Positions 42,579 through 50,222 of a stretch of DNA of 55,013 nt are shown here, piece after piece. Numbering within the stretch: position 1 is the first letter of the stretch; the number at the start of each line of letters is the position of its first letter. Position numbers and translations under genes: made by a program. Source of the stretch: Candidatus Cloacimonadota bacterium (GTDB lineage Bacteria; Cloacimonadota; Cloacimonadia; Cloacimonadales; TCS61); contig JABGOP010000001.1 in assembly GCA_018645365.1 (NCBI GenBank), positions 1 to 55,013 of the forward strand, written 5' to 3'. Under the pieces are notes generated by a model. It did not search any database. It saw only the letters and a program-made list of their open reading frames with translations, and was not told where the DNA came from.

Positions 42579-44603
42579 CTAAAATTGAAATCCAACCTTC
42601 AAAAAAACCGTTTTATAATCAGCAATACTGCGGTTTTCTATTTCGTTTGTAGATGTTTTGTAGCCTAAGTAAATATCAACATTATTATTCATTTGATAAT
42701 GGAAATTACTGAAAAATCCAAAGTGTTTTACTATTCCTGCATATTCAAAATCGTCATATCGAATGCCATTTTTGAGAGACAAATTATTCGATAAATTCAA
42801 AGAAATATCTAAATTACCCACCCAATATTCATCATCAATATTTTCACTTTTGACAAGGTTCAAATATCTTGTTTTATCTGCTGAAATTGAATATGAAGCA
42901 AATTTGCTTACATCTCCAAAAACACCAAACTGCAATGTCTTAAATTGACACATCTTACTCAAACTATACAGTATTCTTTCGCCATTTGTGAATGTCATAT
43001 GCACTTGCAAAAAACCGAGTGAGGTTTGTTTAAATCCAAGTGAATGCATATTTTGATTGAAATAGCTTTCTGCGTAAAATTCTCTTCCTTGCGAGATATT
43101 TGCCGAAATACCAAGGTCAAGGTTTGTGGAAAAATCAATACCAAAATTTTGGTATTGATTTAATAATTTATCTGTTTCATTTTCCAGTTCAACATTTCCA
43201 AAATATGAACTCTCCATTTTATTGAAAATCTTGTTTTTCAACTCTGTTTCTTTCCAAATCATTGCATTAAATTGGCTAAACCCAGTTAAATTAACATATC
43301 CCATTTTAGGGTCAAAATCTTTACTGATTTTCTGCATTTTCAATCTTACAAAAAAATCATCAAAAACAGCGCCATATCCCAATTTTCCGAAGTAGCCATT
43401 ATTCACCGGTTGCTTTGAAAGCCAATTTTCAGCACTGTAATTATGAGAAATATTTAGTTCAAACCAAATCCATTGATGAGTATTGATCTGCCAACTCGGA
43501 TTAATGTGAAAAACATGACTTTGATAATTTTCATTCATTCTGTTCAAATATGATAGCTGCACAGAAGCATTATTCCATTTTGGTTTGAAAGCTAAAATAT
43601 TGTAAACATCTGCATTTTCGTCATTATCTTTGGTAGAAAGAAAACCAAGATTATAATTACCATTACTGTCCGTAATTTTGAACGCAAACAACGGTTGCAC
43701 AATATTACGCGAGTAAAAAAGGTCGTTCGAAACACCATACGCATCTACATCTTCCGTGAAGAAAAATCTGTTTTCTGCGAGAGACGGAGCATTTATCGAA
43801 TTGTGCTCATCTACCTCGGCATCAATAGGAACATCGGTAAAATCTGGATTAATGCTCAACTTCAGTTTCATTGAATTCGACGGTTTATACGATGTGTCAA
43901 GCCCTACCCCAAACACATAATCATCTTTTTCAAAATCGCGTGAAATAATTGAATATGGTTTAATTTGAATATTTTTGTCGTGTTTAATCTCGTTATTAAT
44001 CGTAATTTTTGTCGCTTTTTTAAAATAATCACCACCCATTTTTACCAATACAAATGGATGTGAATAATGTTCTTTCGTTTCGGAAAAATAGCGCGTAATA
44101 ATCATTTTCCAATTGTGTGGTGCAGCACCATCAAAACGTAAATCTTGGAACGGTATTTTTGCAGAAATTATCCAATTTTTCGCATTAATTTCACCTTGAT
44201 AAAGATACGAGCTGTTCCAACTTTCATCCATAAAAAAATTAGCATCTCGAATGGCATCATATTTGTTTTCGAGTGGAAAAAAATAGTAACAATATGAATA
44301 ACTGTCGTTTTTGTCTGTAATTAATTGAACACGAATATGGTCTGCTTCTACCAAATTGTCATTTTCGGCAAATTTTCCAACTTTGAATTTTCCGTCAATT
44401 TCACATTCAAAATTGAAGTAAATATTTTTGCCGTCGTTCCACAGCCAAACATCTGTTTGCAACTGACATTTTGCAGAATCTGCCGGCACAACGCGCACAA
44501 AATTGGCAATTTTATTTTCGGAGGTTTTATGTTTCGAAAACGGTACTTCAATAGCAGAAATGTTGCTGAAAAGTAACAAAAAAAAAATGATGAAATTTTT
44601 CAA
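42579..44603 (-). CDS. DUF5916-type outer-membrane protein with CBM9-like domain
   Basis: 674 residues. Signal peptide FIIFFLLLFSNISA. Residues ~25-190 match the CBM9-like domain that begins DUF5916 proteins (VWLWNDGKNIYFNFECE, ADHIRVQL, WIISAKIPFQDLRF). The conserved NPDFTDVPIDAEVDEHNS and SLAENRFFFTEDVD come next, then a long barrel-like region ending in an aromatic residue (VGFQF). The family is outer-membrane and of unknown role, perhaps in polysaccharide binding. It follows the HD-GYP gene by 10 nt and may be cotranscribed. Confidence 0.85.
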   Translation of the reverse strand: MKNFIIFFLLLFSNISAIEVPFSKHKTSENKIANFVRVVPADSAKCQLQTDVWLWNDGKNIYFNFECEIDGKFKVGKFAENDNLVEADHIRVQLITDKNDSYSYCYYFFPLENKYDAIRDANFFMDESWNSSYLYQGEINAKNWIISAKIPFQDLRFDGAAPHNWKMIITRYFSETKEHYSHPFVLVKMGGDYFKKATKITINNEIKHDKNIQIKPYSIISRDFEKDDYVFGVGLDTSYKPSNSMKLKLSINPDFTDVPIDAEVDEHNSINAPSLAENRFFFTEDVDAYGVSNDLFYSRNIVQPLFAFKITDSNGNYNLGFLSTKDNDENADVYNILAFKPKWNNASVQLSYLNRMNENYQSHVFHINPSWQINTHQWIWFELNISHNYSAENWLSKQPVNNGYFGKLGYGAVFDDFFVRLKMQKISKDFDPKMGYVNLTGFSQFNAMIWKETELKNKIFNKMESSYFGNVELENETDKLLNQYQNFGIDFSTNLDLGISANISQGREFYAESYFNQNMHSLGFKQTSLGFLQVHMTFTNGERILYSLSKMCQFKTLQFGVFGDVSKFASYSISADKTRYLNLVKSENIDDEYWVGNLDISLNLSNNLSLKNGIRYDDFEYAGIVKHFGFFSNFHYQMNNNVDIYLGYKTSTNEIENRSIADYKTVFLKVGFQF

Positions 44604-44613
44604 AACCTAGCCC

Positions 44614-45795
44614 TTAAAAAGTAAATTCACCACTTTCGAAGAGAGATTTACAAGCATTTACCACATCAACATCGTACCGTTCATCCTTAAATTTTTCAAT
44701 TTCAGCGAGTGCCACATCAATGCCCAAAGCTTCGCGATAAGGACGGTGGGAAGTCATTGCTTCCACCACATCCGCAGTAGATAAAATTCTTGCTTCAAGC
44801 CTAATATCATCGCCCTTCAAACCACGCGGATAACCAAGCCCATCTAATCGCTCGTGATGTTGATAAACAATTTCAGCAATTGGCCACGGAAATTCTATCT
44901 TTTTCAAAATATCGTAACCAGCTTGACTATGATTTTTAATGACGGCAAATTCCATCTCGGTAATTTTCCCCGGTCTAGTGAGAATATCAGTAGGAACGGA
45001 AACTTTCCCAATATCGTGAATAATACCAGCAAATTTTATCCCTTCAAATTGGTCACCTGAAACATTCATTTTTTTGGCAATTGCCATCGCTAAATTTGCC
45101 ACCCGTTGTTGATGTCCCGCTGTGTAGGGGTCGCGCATTTCGGAAGTGGAAGCCATCGCTTGAATGATATCTCCGGTTGCTTTTCGCAGCATTGCGTAAC
45201 TTTGCTGCAGTTTTTGTTCAGCTAAAACGCTTTCGGTAATGTCGTTTATCAAAATCACCGCGCCGGCAAAATTCTCATCTTCAGAGAGTGATGAGCCTTT
45301 TATTTCCACAAATCTTTTTTCCTCGTTTGCCAAAATGAAATTTGATTCGTAAACAACTCTTTTACCTTCAGATAATATTTTGAAATGATGTTGCAAACCA
45401 ATTTCTTTGAATTTATGGACTTTTTCAATATCAGATTTGATTAGCTCCGTAAATTCAATATCTGAAAGATTAAAAATATTTTTAATCTCCAAATTAGCAA
45501 ATTCGACTTTGTGGTTTTTATCGTATTTGATGATTCCTGCTGGTGAATTATCCAAAATTTCTTCATTAAGCTCGTAAAGTAATTTAAAGCGCTTTTCCGA
45601 TTTTCTTAATTCCACCGTTTTTTCATTTATAATTGTCTGCAAACTATCATTAAATTTGCGTAATTTTTCTTCCGATTTTTTCAATAAAATGTCGTTTAAT
45701 TTCAGCTTTACGATTAAATAAACCGTAATAAAAACAAATGACACCAATACGATTGATGAGATTAGAACAAATGCTTGGATTTCTTGATATTCCAT
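44614..45795 (-). CDS. Membrane PAS-HD-GYP cyclic-di-GMP phosphodiesterase
   Basis: 393 residues from ATG 45795; a TTG eight codons earlier is possible. One N-terminal membrane helix (~8-30), a coiled coil (~35-65), a PAS domain (~70-190; LLDNSPAGIIKYDKNHKVEFAN-like start, then KRFVEIKGSSL) and an HD-GYP domain. The metal and catalytic motifs are complete: HDIGKVSVP, HSQAGYDIL and HHERLDGLGYPRGLKGD. Such enzymes hydrolyse cyclic-di-GMP. The gene overlaps the preceding multi-TM gene by 34 nt, so the two probably form one sensory pair. Confidence 0.92.
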   Translation of the reverse strand: MEYQEIQAFVLISSIVLVSFVFITVYLIVKLKLNDILLKKSEEKLRKFNDSLQTIINEKTVELRKSEKRFKLLYELNEEILDNSPAGIIKYDKNHKVEFANLEIKNIFNLSDIEFTELIKSDIEKVHKFKEIGLQHHFKILSEGKRVVYESNFILANEEKRFVEIKGSSLSEDENFAGAVILINDITESVLAEQKLQQSYAMLRKATGDIIQAMASTSEMRDPYTAGHQQRVANLAMAIAKKMNVSGDQFEGIKFAGIIHDIGKVSVPTDILTRPGKITEMEFAVIKNHSQAGYDILKKIEFPWPIAEIVYQHHERLDGLGYPRGLKGDDIRLEARILSTADVVEAMTSHRPYREALGIDVALAEIEKFKDERYDVDVVNACKSLFESGEFTF

Positions 45796-46415
45796 ATAAA
45801 AAAGGTACTCCCTAACCAAAAAAATAAACTTACTAAATTTGCCATTTTATTGAATTGCCAATCTTGACCATACATTAATAAAACTCGCCCTACAATGTGC
45901 AACCCAAAATAAAGCACAAATCCAGAAAAAATAAAGAATGCCTTCAAATTTTGAACAAATGATTCACTTTTTAGAATATTACTCAAAATGACTATTGACA
46001 GAACAAGAAATAAAATTTTATTGTAAAAATCTATTGTATTCAATGGATAATAATCATCTCGCATATATGAAAAAACAGAAGCAAATATTGATGGTATCAT
46101 TAATAACAAAATTACTATCGACGCAATCCATTTTTCCCAAGAAAATAATTCAACTATGATTTTAATGAAAAATATAAATTTTAAAATATTTACTAACGAC
46201 CAAAACACAAGGTAAACATTGCCAGAGAAATTAGTAAAAATCATAAACAGGTTCCAAACAACATACAACGCCAAATAATCAATAAAATACTTCCCAATTT
46301 TATCAGAAAAATTAGATTCTGTTTGTTTGTTTGAAATTATAGCCCAAACCGTCAAGCATATTATCCGAAGCAAACCAGAACCATAACTATCCAATAAATC
46401 TATCACCCAAACCAA
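45762..46415 (-). CDS. Multi-TM protein, putative sensor partner of HD-GYP protein
   Basis: 217 residues with about six to seven hydrophobic helices (roughly 8-28, 47-62, 67-90, 95-115, 130-150, 160-180, 190-210), few loops and no catalytic motif. It resembles the multi-TM input modules (MASE or 7TM type) that are normally fused to signalling enzymes. Here the enzyme is encoded by the overlapping downstream gene, suggesting a split sensor. The start is uncertain, since no clear RBS is seen. Confidence 0.6.
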   Translation of the reverse strand: MVWVIDLLDSYGSGLLRIICLTVWAIISNKQTESNFSDKIGKYFIDYLALYVVWNLFMIFTNFSGNVYLVFWSLVNILKFIFFIKIIVELFSWEKWIASIVILLLMIPSIFASVFSYMRDDYYPLNTIDFYNKILFLVLSIVILSNILKSESFVQNLKAFFIFSGFVLYFGLHIVGRVLLMYGQDWQFNKMANLVSLFFWLGSTFFIWNIKKSKHLF

Positions 46416-46516
46416 AGTTACCCCTTTACCAATTTAAGATTTATCTCCTAATTTTGATGATAGATTTTTTTGGCAAGAAAAATTTTTAAATTTTAATTAT
46501 AAATAATTTTTACTAA

Positions 46517-46831
46517 TTAACTTCCCGTCACATCATTTTTCTTTCTTTTTAGGGGGCGTGGTTTAAAGTCACCGCTTACACACAATAAGAGTGAATCTCT
46601 TTTGATTGGACGAGGCTTAAAATCTCCAGCCACACACAAAAGTGTTTCAGATTTTTTGGGTAAAATTGGTGCAACAAAATTATCATTTAATGGTTTTGGT
46701 TGAAAATCACCTGATGCCCTACATTCAACTTTTGTAATTAATTGACCGTCACCTTTTTTCACAATACTCCAAACCGAAAGAGCCGAAACCATAAACACAA
46801 CTAACAAAACAATCATTGTAACTTTTTTCAT
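46517..46831 (-). CDS. Small exported protein with three Cys-GDFKPRP repeats
   Basis: 104 residues from ATG 46831 (GGAGG 7 nt upstream). An N-terminal hydrophobic helix (residues 5-23) acts as a signal or anchor. Three copies of a motif follow: Cys37 (CRASGDFQPKPL), Cys66 (CVAGDFKPRPIKR) and Cys84 (CVSGDFKPRPLKR). The last two end in the dibasic pair KR. No family is recognised. The repeats with processing-like sites recall a peptide precursor; disulfide-linked surface protein is the alternative. An XRE regulator gene is divergent, 121 nt away, and may control it. Confidence 0.65.
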   Translation of the reverse strand: MKKVTMIVLLVVFMVSALSVWSIVKKGDGQLITKVECRASGDFQPKPLNDNFVAPILPKKSETLLCVAGDFKPRPIKRDSLLLCVSGDFKPRPLKRKKNDVTGS

Positions 46832-46861
46832 TTTAACCTCCATTAATTAAAATAAATTTTC

Positions 46862-46936
46862 ATTGACAAAAATGTCGAGTCAATAGAAATTCCATTCGGT
46901 ATATTTGTCAAGATAAATATTCCAGATTGGTATAAT
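46862..46936. promoter_or_regulatory. Divergent promoter region with repeats
   Basis: ATTGAC (46862-46867) and GTCAAT (46879-46884) form an inverted repeat that also holds GACA-AAAA-TGTC. Direct repeats ATTCCATTCGGTATA (46889-46903) and ATTCCAGATTGGTATA (46919-46934) lie before the XRE gene; the second runs into TATAAT (46931-46936), a clear -10. The direct repeats are candidate binding sites for the XRE regulator. Confidence 0.5.
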
Positions 46937-46952
46937 TCAAAACGGAGAATAG

Positions 46953-47351
46953 ATGGAGCAGTTAGCGAATAGGTTAAAAAAAATACGCGCAAAGTTGGGC
47001 TTGAATCAGAAAGATTTCGCAGATTCAATTGCCACCACTCAAGCCGCTATTAGCCGCTATGAAAAAGGTTTACGACTGCCAACTGCAGATTTTCTTCACA
47101 AAATTTGTGAAACACACAAAGTAAACATGAATTGGTTTTTATCTGGCACCGGCGAAATGTTTTTGATCGACGAAAAAAAAGTAGAAAAAAATATTGTTAC
47201 CAAAAAAGCAGTACCTTCAAAAAACTCTGAAAACGAGAATAAAGAACTCTATAAAGACATTAAAAAGATTTATGAAGATTACGTGCAGCAACTAAAAAAA
47301 ATGGTTGTTATGCAAGAAAAAATAATCAAAAATATTGAGAACAAATCATAA
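46953..47351 (+). CDS. XRE-family helix-turn-helix regulator with coiled-coil tail
   Basis: 132 residues. Residues 4-66 are a Cro/CI-type HTH (RLKKIRAKLGLNQKDFADSI, TTQAAISRYEKGLRLP), ending WFLSGTGEMF, common in this family. Residues ~75-132 are charged and helical, probably a dimerising coiled coil. RBS GGAG. It is divergent from the Cys-GDFKPRP protein gene and likely autoregulated through the repeats in between. Its signal is unknown. Confidence 0.88.
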   Translation: MEQLANRLKKIRAKLGLNQKDFADSIATTQAAISRYEKGLRLPTADFLHKICETHKVNMNWFLSGTGEMFLIDEKKVEKNIVTKKAVPSKNSENENKELYKDIKKIYEDYVQQLKKMVVMQEKIIKNIENKS

Positions 47352-47366
47352 CATTCAAAAATTCAT

Positions 47367-47394
47367 TTGACACTAAAGAGAATGTTATTAAAAT
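47367..47394 (+). promoter_or_regulatory. Sigma-70-type promoter
   Basis: TTGACA (47367-47372), 16 nt, TAAAAT (47389-47394), about 29 nt before the TTG start of the next gene. Confidence 0.6.
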
Positions 47395-47422
47395 CGTTTT
47401 GTAATTAAATTTCGGGGGAACT

Positions 47423-48457
47423 TTGAAAAAAAATCAGACAATTGATTATCTTTTTGAAAATGCAAATCCAATAATTCGTTACCGCATTGCCACAGAATTG
47501 GCAAACGAAGAAGTGGATTATGACATTGGTATGCTACGCTATGAACTGTTGCAACACAAGGACGCAAAATATTGGATGAAATGCCTAAAAACTCGCCGTA
47601 GTTATGACAATATTCACGGCGGATATGATAAAAGTCTCGAAAATTCTTTGGGAAAATTACTTCAATTGGGTATCAAAAAAGGTGTAAGTAATTTTGACAA
47701 AAATGTAGCTAAACACATAAACTGGTTGCAAGAAGTTTCGGAAGAGGAGTCTGAACTTCCGCATAATGACTATTTTTTACAAACAATTGTATCTTCATTC
47801 TTAGCAAAAGCTGGCTTTACAGACGAAAAAAATGTGCGTGATTTTGTTTTGAATCGTCTCGATTTACTCTATGGTTTTGCAAAAAAGAAAAACTATAATG
47901 TCTTTATCGACAAAGTTCTTTTTAAAGATTTTCCACCCGCATTCGAAAATCACAAAATAATTGACCCATTGTTGTATGAAAATGATGACTTCGCTCTACC
48001 TTGGATTTATGATTTATTCGCGTTTGCTGCATATTACAGCGAATTCAAAGAAAAAATTGACACGGTTATTAATTATATTTTAAATAAAAAATACCAAGAT
48101 TTTCCAGAAGGCTACGGCGTGACGGTATCATTTCCAAAAAGATTTTTTGTGGTTGGTTGGAATGTTTGGTTGCCATGTTTTAGTAACATTGATGAAAAAT
48201 CACCGCAAATAAATGAGTTGCTTTTTCGATTAAATTTGATGAGTCCATTTGAGCCAACAAGAAAAAGTAAATGGTACAAAAATGCTATTGCTCATTTGGA
48301 AAAATTCAAAACAAAAAAAGGAACCTACATTTTTCCAGAAGAATACTTGCAAGAAAAACGAAATTCATATTTCATCAATGCTTCTCGAATGGAAATCGGT
48401 GAAGATACCATCGAAAATCTATCTACTTTTTGGATGATGAAAATCCTGAATAATTAA
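47423..48457 (+). CDS. Hypothetical protein, possible alpha/alpha-toroid fold
   Basis: 344 residues, soluble, no signal peptide. The start is TTG with GGGGGA 4 nt upstream; no ATG lies nearby. Repeated helical segments with HGGYDKSLENSLGKLLQLG and GWNVWLPCF recall prenyltransferase or squalene-cyclase-like alpha/alpha repeats (IRYRIATEL at the start is shared with that group of uncharacterised proteins). The assignment is by resemblance only. It overlaps the convergent TPR gene by 4 bp. Confidence 0.6.
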   Translation: MKKNQTIDYLFENANPIIRYRIATELANEEVDYDIGMLRYELLQHKDAKYWMKCLKTRRSYDNIHGGYDKSLENSLGKLLQLGIKKGVSNFDKNVAKHINWLQEVSEEESELPHNDYFLQTIVSSFLAKAGFTDEKNVRDFVLNRLDLLYGFAKKKNYNVFIDKVLFKDFPPAFENHKIIDPLLYENDDFALPWIYDLFAFAAYYSEFKEKIDTVINYILNKKYQDFPEGYGVTVSFPKRFFVVGWNVWLPCFSNIDEKSPQINELLFRLNLMSPFEPTRKSKWYKNAIAHLEKFKTKKGTYIFPEEYLQEKRNSYFINASRMEIGEDTIENLSTFWMMKILNN

Positions 48458-49083
48458 TCTTTCTTTTCTAAATTCTCAAAAAAAGCTATCGCACTTTGAT
48501 TTGTCGGATCAAGAATTAGTAATCCACTGAAAATAAGATAGCTCTCTTCTGACTTGTTATTCAAATTTAGATTTTCTGCCAATTCTTGTAGAAAAATAGC
48601 AGAAGTTGGAAAAATCACCAACATTTTTCGGTCAATTTTAATCGCTAAATCATATTTTTTTTGCATTTTCAATGAATATGAATACCAGTAATTTGCACTC
48701 ACATTATAGTAATCTATTTCAATAATTTTCGCAGATAGTTCTTCCGATTTTTGCCACTCTTTTTGAGCAATATGCACTAAGTTTTTTGTGTTCAACGCTT
48801 CTACAGAATATGAATTTACCACAAGTGCTTTCCCCAAATATTCTAACGCATTTGAATATTTTCCATGCAAATAATGCAACCAACCCAAACGATAATTAAT
48901 CGTATATTCATCCGCATAATTTTTTTGAACTTTATTAAGCGATTTTATCGCATAATCATATTTTTCTAAAGTTTCATACTCGTATGATTTTGTGTACGCT
49001 TCCTTGATTTCAGTAAAATTAAGCTCTTTTGCAATAATTCCAAATGTGACCAAAATCATCGCAACTATTAGTATTTTTTTCAT
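48454..49083 (-). CDS. Exported TPR-repeat protein
   Basis: 209 residues. Signal peptide ILIVAMILVTFGIIA. About four to five TPR-like helical pairs follow (YDYAIKSLNKVQKNYADEYTINYRLGWLHYLHGKYSNALEYLGKAL split over two repeats, then KKYDLAIKIDRKML). TPR proteins serve as protein-interaction scaffolds. It is the last gene of the operon that contains the UT/M23 fusion, so a cell-envelope role is likely. Confidence 0.75.
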   Translation of the reverse strand: MKKILIVAMILVTFGIIAKELNFTEIKEAYTKSYEYETLEKYDYAIKSLNKVQKNYADEYTINYRLGWLHYLHGKYSNALEYLGKALVVNSYSVEALNTKNLVHIAQKEWQKSEELSAKIIEIDYYNVSANYWYSYSLKMQKKYDLAIKIDRKMLVIFPTSAIFLQELAENLNLNNKSEESYLIFSGLLILDPTNQSAIAFFENLEKKD

Positions 49084-49100
49084 AAATTCTCCTCTCTGCT

Positions 49101-50222
49101 TTATAATTTAAAATAAATATTTAATAAATGTGAAGTGATGGAATAATCACTTTGATACTTGGTAAATTTTGCTTCGTAAGCAATACTCCAGTTTCGGTAA
49201 AATGGATAGATAATCGTACCAAGATTAGCACTCCAATCTGTTATATCCACCGAAATATTGAGGGTTTTTGAATTATTTTGCATAAATGAATTTCCTGTAG
49301 AACCACCGCCATAAATTCCAAAATAATCAAAATACCAAGCTATATTTCCATTCACAAAATAACGGTAATCATCATCTTGCAAAGCGGAATTAACTGTTTT
49401 GAAAATATGTCCATTTGCATTTAATAGCAAACGATTATTAATGTAGGTTAAATCTTGCGAAAATTGAATTGTTTGGAAATTATCCTCAAATTCTTGCGAT
49501 TCATAAACTGGATATTCGTAAGCGCCATTTTGCTCCATTGTGGTGATTAGGCTATCTGGCTCGAACTGATAAACTGTGTCATTGTAAGTTGTCGTTTGCT
49601 CAATTTTCTCATAACCAGCAGGGATAAAATTCCAATTATTTTCAACATAGGAAGAGTTTATTTGCGTCGCACAAACAGCAGAATTTGATGATAACTTTCC
49701 CATTTTGTGTCCATAATTCACATTTATCGAATAGGCGGAGTTAATGTTATTTTCTTTGAAAAACATATATTTGGCTTCGATTCCAGCAGAGTGTTTTTTT
49801 GAAAATTGATATTGCCAGCCGAGCAATATCTCATTTTGAATTATTGCTGTTTCCGAAAAATTTAGCGTGTCGGAAATCATTTCGGCAAATGTATAAGTTG
49901 TATCGCAAAAAATAGTATCAAATACAACTAATTCATCATCAACCCAATAAAAAACAGAATCTGTCCAAATTTCATTAACATTTACATCATAATTTTGAGA
50001 AATAATTTGCGAATTTTCTTTTGTGTTGGTACGCTGATTTAAAAGTGAAAAAGTAAAATTGTGCTTTTTATTGGAATATTTCGCCGAAATATTTTCATAG
50101 TCGCCATCTCTGAATCGTTCGTTTGCATCGTATTTAAAATACAATAAATCCGCAGAAAAAGATAATTCAGCCATCATAAACGATGCTAAGCAAAGAAAAA
50201 AAACAATTAAAAATATTTTCAT
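49101..50222 (-). CDS. Predicted envelope beta-barrel protein
   Basis: 373 residues from ATG 50222, which overlaps the previous stop as ATGA; an in-frame GTG seven codons earlier is a weaker choice because the signal peptide (KIFLIVFFLCLASFMMA) begins at this Met. The mature part has alternating hydrophobic/polar strands and ends ...LLNIYFKL, consistent with an outer-membrane barrel. No specific family is recognised. It lies between the UT/M23 fusion and TPR genes. Confidence 0.65.
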   Translation of the reverse strand: MKIFLIVFFLCLASFMMAELSFSADLLYFKYDANERFRDGDYENISAKYSNKKHNFTFSLLNQRTNTKENSQIISQNYDVNVNEIWTDSVFYWVDDELVVFDTIFCDTTYTFAEMISDTLNFSETAIIQNEILLGWQYQFSKKHSAGIEAKYMFFKENNINSAYSINVNYGHKMGKLSSNSAVCATQINSSYVENNWNFIPAGYEKIEQTTTYNDTVYQFEPDSLITTMEQNGAYEYPVYESQEFEDNFQTIQFSQDLTYINNRLLLNANGHIFKTVNSALQDDDYRYFVNGNIAWYFDYFGIYGGGSTGNSFMQNNSKTLNISVDITDWSANLGTIIYPFYRNWSIAYEAKFTKYQSDYSITSHLLNIYFKL

